Below, piece by piece: positions 11,420 through 26,237 of a stretch of DNA of 64,000 nt. This DNA is from Piliocolobus tephrosceles (lineage: Eukaryota > Chordata > Mammalia > Primates > Cercopithecidae): the NCBI RefSeq assembly GCF_002776525.5, contig NC_045439.1:162351016-162415015 (forward strand), read 5' to 3'. A program made the translations under genes and the position numbers. Each line of letters starts with the position of its first letter. The first letter of the stretch is position 1. The notes below the pieces were generated by a model. That model did no database searches, was not told the origin of the DNA, and was given only the letters and a program-made list of their open reading frames with translations.

Positions 11420-13810
11420 CTCTCCCTTTATGTTGTCATTGTCACAAATTACATCTTTATACATTGTGTGCCCATTAGCAAAGGTTTATAATTATTGTTT
11501 TATAAATGTGTCCTTTAAATCATACAGGAAACAAAGAGGAGCTACAACCCAGAATAATGTTGGCCTTTATATTTATCCACGTAATGACCTTTACCAGACT
11601 TCTTTATTTCTTCATATAGGTTTGAGTTACTGTGTAGTAACTCAAGCATCTAATAACTGGCAGCCTTTCATTTACACCTCAAGTACTCCTTGTAGTATTT
11701 CTTATAAGGCAGGTCCACTAGCAACAAGTTCCCTCAGGTTTTGTTTTCTTGGATAGTATTAATTTCTCCTTCACTTTTGAATTATACTTTTGCTAGATAC
11801 AACATTCTTAGTTGGTAGATTATTTTTCCCCTCAATGTTTTAAATATCACCCCACTGCCATCTGGCCTCCATGTTTTTTTCTGTTAATGTTATTGAGGAT
11901 ACCTTGTATGTAACCAATTATTTCTCTCATGTGACATTCAAGATTGTCTTTGTATTTTGCTTTTGACAGAACTATAAAATACCCAGTTGTGGAACTCTTT
12001 ATCATTCTTGGAGTTTGTTGAGCTTCTTGGATGTGTAAAATCTCTTCTCCTGATGCTCCCGTCACATGTATGTAGTGAATTTTCATTTCAGTTATTGGGC
12101 TTTTGAGCTCCAGAATTTCTGACTGGTTCCTTTTTTGCCACTTGTCTTTATTGATAGTTTCTATCTATCTATTGAGACATTAGTCTCCTTATTTCCTTTA
12201 CTATTTGTCCATGATTTTCTTAGCTCTTTCAACATATTTAAGACAGTTGATTTAAAGTTTATTTCTAGTAAGTTCAATGTCTGTGCTTCCTCACAACAAT
12301 TTCTTTTAATGTTTCCTCTAAATAGAGCATGCTTTCTTGTTTCCTTGTATGCTTCATACTTTTTGTTGAAAACTGGACTTTTTAAATATTATAATATGGT
12401 AACTCAGGAAATAAGTTTCTTCCTCTTCCTCGGGGTTTGCTTTGTTGCTTGTTTTGGGTTATAATTGTTTGATAACTTTTCTAAACTATTTTTATAAAGT
12501 GATATGGTTTGGCTGTGTGTCCCCACCCAAATCTCATCTCGAATTATAATCTCCACAAGTTGAGGGAGAGACCTGGTGGGAGGTGATTGGATCATGGGGG
12601 CATATTTCCCCCATGTTGTTCTCATGATAGTGAGTGAGTTCTCATGAGATCTGTTGGTTTAAAAGTGTTCTCCCCTCACTCTCTGTCTCCCTCCTGCCAC
12701 CACATAAGATGTGCCTTGCTTCTCCTTCACCTTCTGCCATGATTGTAAGTTTTCTGAGGCCTCCCCAGCCATGTGGAACAGTGAGTCAATTAAACCTTTT
12801 TCATTATAGATTACCCAGTCTCAGGTAGTTCTTTATAGCAGTGGGAAAACGGACTAATACATAAAGACTGTATTCTTTGCCTTTGTGGTCTCTAATGTCT
12901 CTGTTCCTCTAGCTTGCAGTCAGATAGTGTTTTTGACAGAGATTATTTGAATGTCCAAAGCCAGAAAACAAAATGCAAAAACAAGAAACCTCTCACAGTG
13001 TTTGCAGAATGGCTGTTTATTGGACACTCCTTCAGTGCTGAGCCCAGCCATTTACAATTCTGTGTTAGCCTTCACTACCTGCTCACACCCGCCTTAAAGA
13101 CCAGCCAGAAATAGATGTTTAGGGTCTTCCTGAGTCTTTTCTGAGGTTATTTCCTTCCCTGGGCATGCCTGTGGCTTTCTAAATACTGGGGAATATATAG
13201 GTTCTTTTCAATACTCTAATCTGCCAAAGAATCTCTCTTTTGAGCTTTTTATCCCAGGATTTTGGTATGTCTTTTGTTTGCCTGAAATGTAGTATTTTCC
13301 CCAGTCACTAGAAGGTGGCTGATTTGCCTTTCAATGTTCCTGAGGAATGCTCTCAGAATAGCCACTTTTCTGCTCTTAGGGAGTTCCAAGTTAAGCGAAA
13401 CAAAGACAAGCACATTGCATCATTCCTTCAGGTAACACCCAGACAGATCAAAACAGACAAAGACAATTCTTTGAGAAAAGTTCTTCTCTGTTTCCTCTGA
13501 AACAAATGATTAGAGTCCCACAGTCGAAACATGGGCTTCCATCTCTAAGAGCAATGATCAGCTAGGGAGGGAGGTAAAACAAGGGAAAATAAAAATGCCA
13601 CAAATCTCTCCTACTGTTTTTATATTGCCTCAAAAAAAGAAAATAAAACAAACTTGGCTGGTGTAAATCTTTGACCGTTTTCTAGAATTCGGATAAAGTA
13701 GATCTTCACAGATTTTCTCATTATTTCGGTGTTTCTGTGAAGGGTCTAGCTAGCCTTAGAGCTGCCCACTCTGCCGTTTTTGCTCACACGACTCCACAAG
13801 TGGTGCCTAA
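11420..13810 (-). mobile_element. HAL1/L1M element, interrupted by an MST LTR
   Basis: Read on the minus strand, the order is a 5'UTR-like block (13810 to about 12862), an ORF1-type block (12493 to about 11760), and then a 3' region (to about 11420) with no intervening ORF2. That architecture fits HAL1 (half-L1) or an internally deleted L1M. Characteristic antisense blocks are gttgaaaactggactttt, gacagttgatttaaag, gagcttcttggatgtgtaaa and cccactgccatctggcctcc. Many stops break any ORF1 product. The element is split by the LTR at 12500-12861. The outer boundaries are approximate. Confidence 0.6.
12500..12861 (+). mobile_element. Solo MSTA-type MaLR LTR with 5-bp target duplication
   Basis: A 362-bp LTR runs from tgatatggtttggctgtg to actaataca. 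The pentamer taaag stands immediately on both sides (12495-12499 and 12862-12866), as expected for MaLR integration. The LTR interrupts the antisense HAL1/L1M element at 11420-13810, so it is the younger insertion. No internal MaLR sequence remains. Confidence 0.9.
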
Positions 13811-13825
13811 TGTTTACCTAGGCAT

Positions 13826-16245
13826 TGTGTTTGGCAGAATAATTGCCGCTTAGAGATGTCCATGCCCCAATACCCAGAACCTGTGAATATGTTACCTGGC
13901 AAAAGGGATTTGCTCTTGTGACTAAGATTATAGGCCTTTATATGAAGGAAATTTTTCTGGATTGTCCTGGATGGGCCTAATCAAACATATGAAGCCTTTG
14001 GAAACTGGGAATGACCCTCAACTCACAGCTAACAAGAAACGAGTTATCTCAGTCCTACAACTTCAGGCAACTAAATTCCGCCAAGAAAAAAAAAATCAAA
14101 AATCACATCTTTCTTTTGAGCCTCCAGAAAGGAATGCAACCCTGTCAACACACTGATTTTAGCTTGGTATGATCAGTAATGGACTTCTGACCACAGAACT
14201 GAGAGATAATGAATTTGTGTTGTTTTAAGCCATTTAGTTTATGGTTATTTTTCAAGGCAGCAATAGAAGATTCATACAGGCTATTGGTACCTGGAAATGG
14301 AACACATCTGTAACAAACAACTACACTGAAGTGGATTTAAAATTGGATATTGGTCAGAGGTGAGAAGAATTTTGAGGAGCATGATAGAAAAAGCCTCAGT
14401 TGTCTTAAACAGACTATTTATGAATGTTAAATACTTCCAACAAAGGCTAAGAAGAAAGTGAGGAGCATTATAGAGAAAAACTAAATCACCTTAGAGAATA
14501 CCTAAATCTGCATGAACAGACCATTGATAGAAATATGGACATTAAAAGTGCTGGTGTTAAAAGCTCAGAAGGAAGTAAAGAACATATTTTGGAAACTGGA
14601 GGAGAGGTAATACTTCTTATACAGTGGAAAAAAGCCTAGCTTAATTTTGTCACAGTTTTGTGACAAGTAGAACCTGTAAACAATAAAATTAGATATTTAG
14701 ATGAGAGATTTCCAAGAAAATGTTAAAGATGTGTTCTGTTTTTTTTTTTTTCTAGCTGTTTATAGTAAAAGGCAGGATGAAATCGATAAATTGAAGGAAG
14801 AACTACCAAACAAAAAGGAACTAGAACTTGATGGTGTGGGAAATTCTCAGCATGTCTGGACAGTGAGACACATTAAAATTAAGAGATTTACTATCAGGAA
14901 AGTATACTCTAAAGAAATGGCTTAAGGTAAACACCTTTGAAAGATCAAAAAGTTTTCAGTTACACAAAGGATCTTTGAAAACATTAAGGGTAGGACTCAT
15001 AGATCCCCTAAATCAAGCTACAGAGTATCTAGGAAATGTAAACAACATTGTCCCTTGGCCATCTTGACAAAAACCAAAAATGAAGATGGAATTATCCAGA
15101 AAAGATTTATGGACAAGCCTCTTGTCTAACGGAGTGAATCACCATGATATACACAGGAGACACACAAGATTCCTGACAATTTTATATCAGCAGAAACAGT
15201 GCCAGCTTGAACTGAAAGGGTTGGGGAGAGTACAAAAGAACAGAAAGCTGTTGAACATGAGAGAATAACTTGGACTCTCCAGATTCCACAGGCAGGAAAC
15301 TGGATGATAAAATTACTCAGCTGAGCATGTAAGTTACTTTTCATGAAGAAAGATTAACTCAAAGGGGAGATCTCAGAGTGTAGAGGGTGGAGTCACAGGC
15401 TCAGAAGGTGGAGCTTGAGGAACGCAGGGTTGTTTCCAAGCCTTGACACCTAATGGAGTTTTCCTTGGCTGGATTTGGAACCAATGATTTCTTTATTTCT
15501 TCTATTTTCTCCCTCTTTGAATGAGAATGTCTATAACCCTTATCCTACTGTATCTGCAGAGCAGATAACTTATTTCTGTAGTTTAACAGGTTCACAGATA
15601 AAAAGAAATTTAGTCCCAAGATGGATCATACCAGATCCTTAGCCGTACTTAATTTAGACAATTTAGATAATGATACCTGAGACTTTTGAGCTGATGATAT
15701 TCAGACAATATTTTTAGATTTTGAGTTGATTTTATAATTGGATAAGACTTAAGGGAACCTTGGGACTGGGTGGACATATTTTCAGATGTGATTAAAGATT
15801 TGAGATACTATCCTGGATGTTTTTGTGGGCCCAATTAATCATATGTGTCTTTAGAAGGAGAGAGTCTTTCTCAGCAGTGGTCAAAGTAAGATGTAATGGG
15901 AAGAGGAGGCAGCCTGCTGGTGCTGGCTATAAAGATGGAAGAGGGGCCCTGAGCCAAGGAAAGTGGGGAACCTTTAAAGCTGGCAATGGCCCCAGCTCTC
16001 AGTCAACATGCAAACTTGAATCTAAACCCTACAACCACAGGCATCTGAATTTTGCTGGCAACCTGAATGAGCAAGGAAATGGGTTCTTCCCTAGATCTCC
16101 CAAAAGGAAGGCAGCTTTGCCAACACCTTGGTTTCAGCCTGGAGCAGCCAGTGTTGGGCTTCTAATCTACATAACTTTAAGAAAACAAATTTGCATTGTG
16201 TAAGCCAGTAAAGTTCAGGCAGCAATAAAAAAAATTAATGCATAT
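13826..16245 (+). mobile_element. MLT1-type MaLR element with two LTRs
   Basis: The 5' LTR (about 13826-14282) and 3' LTR (about 15760-16245) share blocks in the same order: a region around cctggatg, gcctccagaaaggaatgcaa in the 5' copy against the aligned aaaggaaggcagctttgcc in the 3' copy, then the 3' ends attttagcttgg and gtttcagcctgg, and an end near gcagcaat. Between them about 1.5 kb of MaLR internal sequence remains, without a long open frame. Part of it (15070-15350) is homologous, in inverted orientation, to 31310-31560. The 3' LTR lacks its 5' part. The LTRs differ strongly, so this is an old insertion. Confidence 0.7.
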
Positions 16246-16449
16246 ATTTTCAGTAGGACAAGCAATCAAACATTTGGGCAACTACTTGTACTATGTGTGT
16301 GTAAATATAAAACCTGTACCCATTGCTATAAAATAAAAGCTTAAGCACAGATATCTTTCCTTCTTAGACTTACTAGTGCTTAAAATTCATGGCCACACGT
16401 TGATGATTGTCTCCCTGACAAAGACAGGAAAATATACCTTCTGTTCTCC
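16246..16449. other. Unassigned spacer
   Basis: AT-rich sequence after the 3' MLT1 LTR. No feature is recognised. Confidence 0.4.
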
Positions 16450-16600
16450 TCTTTCATCCACTCATCTAAGCACATTATTGTGTACCTACTGCATGCCAGG
16501 CAATGTGCTGTGTGCTATGGAGATTGAAAACACCAGTATGGACATGGCTTTGGCACCTCTGGATGTCACAGGTTCACGAGAAGACAGATAACCCAGTGAG
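16450..16600 (-). mobile_element. L2 LINE fragment
   Basis: The block tgtgtacctactgcatgcc followed by aggcaatgtgctgtgtgct and an agacagataa block is the antisense of the L2 3' region. It is diverged and short. Confidence 0.55.
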
Positions 16601-16853
16601 CATGATAAACAATTTTTTTCAATTGCCCACATCCAGTCCCTTCAAAGTATCTTGACTTCATTGCTTTTAGAATCACATGTAATCACATTTAAATGTCTAT
16701 ACTTTTTAAGAATTCCACTACATAATTCCTACAAACCTAAATGTTTTCCCCCTAACACTTTCCTTCATGATTCCTTTGCAATTATAGTGGGTCTCAAATT
16801 TTAGCATAAATTAGAATCACCTGGAGGGTTTGGAGAAACTCTAGCCCCACCAC

Positions 16854-17596
16854 TGAGAGATGAAGCTGGCAGGGCTTCTGGGTCTGGTGGGGACTTGGAG
16901 AACTTTTCTGTCTAGCTAAAGGATTGTAAACACACCAATCAGTGCTCTGTGTGTAGCTAAAGGTTTGTAAATGCACCAATCAACACTCTGCAAAAATGGA
17001 CCAATCAACACTCTGTAAAATGGACCAATCAACACTTTGTAAAATGGACCAATCAGCACTCTGTAAAATGGACCAATCAGCACTCTGCAAAATGGACCAA
17101 TCAGCAGGATGTGGGCGGGGCCATATAAGAGAATAAAAGCTGGCCATCCCGTCTCTCTCGCCCCGGAGCCAAGAGGTTAACCACGTAGAGTACTCCTCTA
17201 AGCTTTGTGAACCTTTGTATTTTGCTGTTTGCAATTAACGTTAGTGCTGCTCACGCTGGGTCCGCACTATGAGAGCTGTAACACTGCGGAGGTGTGAGGG
17301 CTTCACTCCTGAAGTCAGCGAGACCACGAACCCCCGGGCGGAACAAACAACTCCGAATGTGCCACCTTGAAGAGCCGTAATACTCACTGGCAAGGTCTGC
17401 GGCTTCACTCCTGAAGTCAGCCAGACCAGGAACCCAGGGGAAGGAAGAAACGGGCGGATACATCTGAACCCCTGAGAGAACAAACTCTGGCCACACCGTG
17501 TTTTTACAACTGTCACACTCACCGCGAGGGTGCGCAGTTTCCTCGTTGAAGTCAGCGAGATGAGGAACCCACCAGCAGGAACCGATTCGGGACACA
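16854..17596 (+). mobile_element. Solo LTR12 (HERV9) LTR with 4-bp target duplication
   Basis: The LTR runs from tgagagatgaagctggc to gacaca and is flanked by ccac on both sides (16850-16853 and 17597-17600), the 4-bp duplication typical of this class. U3 carries a 24-bp tandem array (about 16971-17110). A GC box (gggcgggg) lies at 17113-17120 and a TATA-like aataaaa at 17132-17138. R/U5 has repeated blocks of the type cttcactcctgaagtcag. The family's poly(A) hexamer is changed to aattaa at 17233-17238. Frames read across the 24-bp array (16980-17234) are only a consequence of the unit being divisible by three. Confidence 0.92.
16931..17138 (+). promoter_or_regulatory. LTR12 U3 promoter with seven CCAAT boxes
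   Basis: CCAAT occurs at 16935, 16976, 17001, 17025, 17049, 17073 and 17097; the last five are exactly 24 bp apart. A GC box and a TATA-like box follow. In LTR12 this architecture is known to bind NF-Y and to drive transcription of host sequence downstream. The boxes are seen directly; activity at this locus is inference. Confidence 0.6.
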
Positions 17597-17929
17597 CCAC
17601 TTGACTTTCTTCCTCAGCATACTGGGGGCAGGGAGAGAAGAGGTACCAAATATTTATATTTTTAAGAATGTCTAAGTGCTGCTAGTTCCGAAAGTGGGAA
17701 CCACACCTTGAGAACCACTTTTCTAATCAAAAACAACTGAATGCAAAGGGTACAGGTTTGCCAGTACAAGTCGACAACGTGGTCAGGCCTGCTGACAGCT
17801 TTCTCATTACTGAGCGTGGAATGAGCCCAGCAGTCTTGAGGGTGCACTGTGCATTCCCGTTGTTGGGTGGCACAGAGTGCCGGTTCGCCATGCCCAGCTT
17901 TTTCAGTCGCAGAATTAGGATTCCCTATG

Positions 17930-18290
17930 TTTAGTGGGGCAGACCACCAAACGCTGTATTGACTCTTTCCCAGACTCCCTTGCAGTTTGGTGAGTTCATT
18001 GACTAAATTCCAACCAGTGGGTTGAGTCATATCCGCAGAGAAAAGGAAGGTGAGCCCATGTTGGTCACTTTTCTCTTTAGTGGTTGGAATATGGGCATTG
18101 CGGAAAGCTGCCTTAAGGCTGGCACATAAGGAAGCTAGACGGAACCACATTAGCACTGGACAGACACCATAGCAGCCAGGGGTGACCTACCTCTGCACCA
18201 AGGCATGTAACACGAAACTAACTGCTCTGTTGTCTACCTTGTGGAATTGTGGGTCTGTGTTATATGTAGCCTAATCCAATTTAGTCTATT
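17930..18290 (+). mobile_element. Possible ancient LTR-like repeat
   Basis: The order ggggcagaccacc, ttcccagactcccttgcag, and a 3' block around ttgtctaccttgtggaattg resembles an old mammalian LTR family that I cannot name. It could also be unique sequence. Confidence 0.3.
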
Positions 18291-18479
18291 TACACATAGA
18301 AAGCAAGCAATGTAAAACCTGAAAATACAGAGGACCAAATTCGAGCTTGGTTTCTTTGTGTTTCTTGCCTCGTTTACATGAATAACAGGAAAAGCAAACA
18401 ATTTTTACTCTGGTATTTAATGAAAAGAGAGATTAAAAAAGATTATCAAAGTAACATTTTGGTTTTTTCCACTGGGTCT

Positions 18480-20865
<2,386 letters not shown>

Positions 20866-22589
20866 AGCAAAAAAACATATAGTATTAATAAGTTGCTCCT
20901 GGACGTTGAAAAAGCTTTCCATTTTTGAACATGTGCTCTGACCTTATGGGGATTGTTTCCTCATCTGTGAACAAAGACTGATGTTATGGTAGGCCTATGC
21001 CTCATTCCCACACAGCTAGGCCTGGAAGAAGGATGCCACCAAAATAAAAGATGGTCCCACATCAATCAGTAACTGTGATGGATGATCTTCATGAGGGTAG
21101 ATACTGACATTCTACTCCACATCAATCACCAACAGTGACAGATAACCTTCATTGGGGTAGACATTATTAGCTTTGCTGATGAGGATGGGTCTAGAGGATG
21201 TCTTGTCTTTTTCCACTCAACTTTGAGGGTAAAAACTAGGTATTTTCTGGGAATCAGGACAATGGCTAGCAACTACATAGAAAATGCTTAGTCAACGTTG
21301 AGTGAAGGAGTATTATTACATGTGGCAATTAATCCATGGTTAGCTGAGCATGTGAGGCCAACCTAAAGTAGGATGGAAACAATTGGGAAATACAGATTGT
21401 TATGGGATGACCCCCAAGAGCATGGCAAGCAAAGGTCAAAAGTTAGTGGTCTGTGATTGACAGCAGTTAAATTCCTGACAGCAGGAGGTAGAGTGATATG
21501 CGTCCTTCAGGTTTGCAGTGGAATCATTGCTCTGCTCTGTGCAGCTCTACCCTGGTTATCCCTGCAGCCTCGCCATGGCTCCAGGCCTGCTAGGAAGAGG
21601 CCTCATCTGGCCATCACTGGTGTGCATGTACTGGCTCCATAGTGCAAAATGACAACTGAGAAGCCAAGGTGCACCTTCCTTCTAGAGAGAGGATTTGAAC
21701 TGATCAATGATCAATGATGTATTACTACCTCATGAGCCAAACAGGATAACATATTCCTTAAACAGACATGAGTCCTCTCACAGCAACTGAAACTATTGGT
21801 TACTTCCCATCCTCCTCCCTCCCCTGGAAGAAAATCATTCTAGCTGCAGACTCGCTCCTCACTGCTCCCACCCCTTGTCCCTGCCCAGCACTCCAGTCAT
21901 GGGTCAGGTGATACCAACTAGAGGTGGTGGGAAGGGCACTTTCCCATAGGCAGGTGGCAAAGGAAATCGCTCATGCCAGAAGATGCCTGGACCACTAGAC
22001 AGAAAGTGCCTCATAATAGGTATTTTCTCACAGTGCTTATAGGAAATAACATGACCATAAGGGAGAGATTCTCCCGCTTCCAATCATATTATAAATGCAT
22101 GAGCATGGGGTTATCCCCCTCACTAAAGAGTGTGTGTCATTCACATTGTATCGTATTGGCCGAGCCCCAACTTCTGACATGAGCAAGGGCTCACAGCATG
22201 TTGGGATTTAACGAAAGGGCTAATTCCTATACTACTGCTCAAGCAGACAAGCAATAGACACCCACTGGGATGTCCTTGAGAACACTGAGTTCGAGTCTGA
22301 GATCTTGAACATACTGGAAGTCCAGGATGAAAATGTCTTCAGGGTTGGTTTCTCCTGGGTCCTCCTTCCTTGCCTTGCAGTCCTCCTTTCCACATCCTCC
22401 TAGGGCTTTCCTCTGTGAGTACATCCCTGGTCTCTCTCTCTTCCTATAAGGACACCAGTCGTACTGAATTAGGACTCCACACTCACACTCATGTAACCTC
22501 AGTTACCTTTTTAAAGGCTCCAGCTCCAAATACCTAAATGCTTTTCCACTGGGGGCCAGGGTTTCAACCTGTGAACTCGGGGGGACCAT
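20866..22589. other. Unassigned sequence with a short direct repeat
   Basis: No gene or known repeat is recognised. 21057-21117 and 21118-21172 are two diverged copies of a block starting ccacatcaatca and containing gggtagac or gggtagat. Frames of 60-70 codons are unsupported. Confidence 0.45.
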
Positions 22590-22791
22590 GATTCAGTGCA
22601 GAACATATATGTCCACAGGTACACGCACATACATGTAGCACACTCATACACACGTCTATGCTGCAGGGAATGTACAATAATTTGAAAACAGTTCAGCAAT
22701 ATCTTTAAAAGTTAGACGTACTATATCTGTTTCCATAACCTGGTCATTCTATTGCTAGGTATTTACTCAAGAGAAACAAACATATCCACAC

Positions 22792-23270
22792 TGTCTCAGT
22801 CCAATTTGCATTGCTATAACTGAATACCACAAAGTGAGTAATTTATTAGGATAAGAGATTTATTTTGGCTCACAGTTCTGCAGGATGGGAAGTGCAAGAT
22901 TGGGTGGCCCCATCCCCTCAGCTCCTGGTGAGGGGCCCTGTGGTGCATCGTGATGTGGCAGGAGGCATCATGGGGCAAGAGGACTGAGGGTGTCACTCAG
23001 GTCTCTCTCTCTCTTCCTATAAAGCTGCTAATAATGTCCCACCTTCATGGCCCCATCTAACCTGATTGTCTCCCAAACCTTCCCCTCTCACATAGTGGTA
23101 TCAGATTTCCCACCCTCTGCATTTCATTTTAACAGAATTTAAACTCTCTGAGGATCCCAGAATCAACTAACAAAAAGCACAGGAAAGTGGTTAAAGTATT
23201 AAGTATGGCACAATGAAGATTAGGTTTTAACATGACTTGATGGGGGCACAAACATTCAAACCACAGTGCA
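22792..23270 (-). mobile_element. MaLR LTR (MST/MLT1-type) inside an L1M
   Basis: Antisense LTR beginning tgtctcagtccaatttgc and ending ttcaaaccacagtgca. Internal blocks such as ttattttggctcacagttct and atgacttgatgggggcac are typical. Short near-matches cacac and cacag flank it. It separates two halves of one L1M. Confidence 0.75.
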
Positions 23271-23479
23271 CACAGATACGCATTCCATCACATCCTTCTT
23301 TGTAATGTCGTCTGAAACAAGATAAAAATCCAAATGTCCATAAAGAGTGAATGAGTAAGCAGATTGCGATCTATCCATTCACTAGAATACCACTTAGGGG
23401 AGAGAGAAAGAACGGGTGGGAGACAGGGAGGGACTTAGCAATAGGGGGATAAGGAAAGCAGAATCAACAAGCTTCACAT

Positions 23480-23660
23480 GAATATATATAATATATATAT
23501 GTTTATATATTATGTTATATATATGCATTTATTTTTTGTTCAGCCTAGTTATTTTGAGATTCATCTATGTTTATATATGCATTTTAACTTTATATATAGA
23601 TTCATCTATGAAAAAGCTGTATAAATATATAGATTTATCTACATATATATGTTTTTATGT
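23480..23660. repeat. AT-rich simple sequence
   Basis: Irregular atatat and tatatg runs, interrupted by two copies of gattcatctatg. Probably an expansion within the L1M 3'UTR. Confidence 0.7.
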
Positions 23661-23945
23661 AGATACATGTAAACATTAGATGGAGCTCAAAATCACTAGG
23701 CTGAGCAAAAAATGAATGCATACCTTATCATTTTATTAATATAAAATTCTGGTGACAAAATTAGACCAGTGGTTGGTTGCCCGAGGACACAAGGAAGCTT
23801 TGGGGGCTGACAGACATGTTTGCTGTCTTGGCAATGGTGACATTTCACAGGTGTATACACATGTCACAATTGACCAAATGGTATACTTTGCATACATGAG
23901 TTTATTATACAGCAATAGTACCTCAGTACAACTGTACAAGAAGTA

Positions 23946-24327
23946 CATTCTTATTCACCGTATCACCTCTGACAAGCAACCTGTACATACCATATTTACT
24001 TCCCAAAGAAAGGAGCACGCAAATTCTGAGCCTGAGTCCCTCCAAAGCCGCTGGGAAGCTCCTGTGTGAGTTCGTGAACGTGATGAGCGGGGTGGAGCTG
24101 TAAGCCACATTTCACCTGCTGTCCTCAGCAGGCGGTATGCGTTCTAATGACACTTGGCACTGCGCGGCTAACTTTCTGGTTACTGACTGGCTTTAATCCT
24201 TGAAATACTGGCGTGTGCTTTTTGTTGATTCTGGTAACTTCAGAGAGTTTTTATTTTGTTCTAAATTTCGCTTCTTTAAAGAATTTTCTGATTTCAAATC
24301 CATTCATTAAGAAATGTGTGATTTGCA
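23946..24327. other. Unassigned sequence
   Basis: No gene or repeat is recognised between the L1M and the FLAM. Two CpG-containing stretches near 24070-24170 stand out slightly. Confidence 0.4.
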
Positions 24328-24480
24328 GCCAGGCGCGGTGGCTCAGGCCTGTAATCCCAGCACTTCGGGAGGTAAGAGGATCACTCGAGCCCAGCAGGCA
24401 GAGGCTGCAGTGAACCATGACTGTGCCACCACGTTTCAACCTGGGTGACAGAGTGAGATCCTGCACCTCTCCACAAGAAA
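24328..24480 (+). mobile_element. FLAM (free left Alu monomer)
   Basis: A single 7SL-like arm starts gccaggcgcggtggctcagg and runs to gacagagtgagatcctg, without a right arm. The flanks gtgatttgca (left) and gtaatttgca (right) are a probable, slightly diverged target duplication. Confidence 0.8.
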
Positions 24481-25671
24481 ATTATGTAATTTGCACTTTT
24501 AATACATCATGTTATACGTGACACTACAGAAAACTCAGGAGGAAAAGTGAACAATATTATTTTAATGAGTAACATTAAAAATATATAACAGGAAAAAATT
24601 TTGTTTCTTAATCAGCAACAGCTGCACTTCACTGCAATGAGAGTTTAATACTCCTTCTTTACTACTTTTATCTAATAAAATGATTTGTGAAAACTGGATA
24701 GAAATTAACGTATAATCAGTGTTTCCAAAGGACAATTATCACATTCCTCAACTATAAATTCAAGTTGCATTAGTCCCAAACAAACATGGTTTATGTTTGT
24801 GTGGTATTCTTTTGTAATTTACATAGATCTGTAAGTGGAAATGACAAAAATGTTATTTATTTATAAAATGCTTACTCTCCTGCTTTAAACCTGTAGAATC
24901 TTTTATTTATTTATTTTTGATTTTTCATCAAAAAGGTAATGGGTTCTTTAGAGAAAATATTGGGAAAAGTGACAAGAAGAAAATTGCCTTCTCTCTATAC
25001 ACCCACTTTTTAAAAATTGAAGAGATGACCTCTGTGTCTATGCAACCGATACTGCTTCTAAAATCTATGGAGATGCATTTGTATCTATTGCAAGATCTGC
25101 ACTACAGTAAATTCACCCACCCTTTCAACTTAATGCTATGTGGACATTTGTCTGTGTCATTAAATGAACTTATTCAGCATGATTGCGTAGTATTTAGTTC
25201 CATGAATCCAGCAGTTACTGAAACTCGGTAGGGATGCAAGAATGTGTGCTGGTCGGTGAAAGCATCTGCTGTATCTGCCGTACTGACCTCTATGCTTAGA
25301 CCGGGTCGTGTATTCTAGTTTTCTATGGTAAGTAGGGACCATGAATAGCCTAGCACATCAGTCTTTGCAAATATCCAGGGGAATTTTCTCGGAATCAGTT
25401 ATTGAATTTGAATTGCTCAGAGATCACGTGCCAAGGTTTTCATGACTGAGTAGAGGTTACCAAAATGCCACATGGCCTTTTCCTTCTGCACACCTGGTGG
25501 CCTTGTGTCTGTGTGCCTCTTTCCTGCACCCAAGGCAGGTATGGGCAGTCTGGTTTGGGATGGCAGTGGCCATCTAATACTCACTTACGTTTCTTTTAGT
25601 ATATGTGAGGAACCCACAGGATCCTAACGGTGATGTCCCCATTCCGTCTCTATCACCTTTTATTTCCTTAA
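24481..25671. other. Unassigned AT-rich sequence
   Basis: No gene is recognised. 24917-25231 is an open frame of 104 codons, but it has no motif and lies in AT-rich DNA that may derive from an old L1 3' region. Confidence 0.4.
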
Positions 25672-25685
25672 CCTGTTTTATATTT

Positions 25686-26047
<362 letters not shown>

Positions 26048-26099
26048 CCTGTTTTATATTTCTTAGCCCTTATGAGCACCTAAAATATTATATCTCCAT

Positions 26100-26237
26100 G
26101 TGTTTTTGTAATGGTCTATCCACCTCTGCCCCCCACTTCAAAGAGCAGGAACTTTTTTTTTCCCTGTTTACACCTTGTCTAGAATAATGCCTGGAGCACA
26201 GTAGGAGTGCAATTAATATTTAATAAATAGCTAACAA
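26100..26237 (+). mobile_element. L2 LINE 3' end
   Basis: Contains the L2 3' terminus pattern: aatgcctggagcacagtagg, then aatatttaataaatag. It is preceded by a diverged block with aaagagcaggaac. Confidence 0.6.

Larger units (their letters stand above)
16784..17719 (+). mobile_element. MER5A DNA transposon split by an LTR12
   Basis: The left part (16784-16853) starts with a tagtgggtctcaaattttag terminus and continues with aattagaatcacctggag. The right part (17601-17719) ends with ccttgagaaccact, the complementary terminus. Together they give roughly the 190 bp expected for MER5A, a non-autonomous hAT-Charlie element with terminal inverted repeats. The central part is replaced by the LTR12 at 16854-17596. 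Confidence 0.8.
22590..23945 (+). mobile_element. L1M 3' region split by a MaLR LTR
   Basis: Before the LTR, tctattgctaggtatttact (22748-22767) and caagagaaacaaacatatcc belong to the end of an old L1 ORF2. The reading resumes after the LTR with aatccaaatgtccataaa and continues through an AT-rich insert (about 23480-23660) into a 3'UTR block with ccagtggttggttgcc, ending in gcaatagtacctc. It has no coding capacity. Confidence 0.7.

Noticed and set aside
16931..17110. Regularly spaced repeats as a CRISPR-like array
   Set aside because: The units are contiguous 24-bp tandem copies without unique spacers in a primate LTR; CRISPR arrays do not occur in this genome type.
16980..17234. Frame with an eight-residue tandem repeat
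   Set aside because: It reads the 24-bp LTR12 U3 array on the opposite strand; the periodicity comes from the CCAAT units.
17241..17600. Overlapping minus-strand frames of 119 and 114 codons
   Set aside because: Both lie within LTR12 R/U5 sub-repeats; two frames open in the same DNA argue for repeat structure, not coding.
23480..23660. AT-rich tract as a matrix-attachment or origin-like site
   Set aside because: It lies within an L1M 3'UTR and is explained as simple-sequence expansion; no further signal supports a function.
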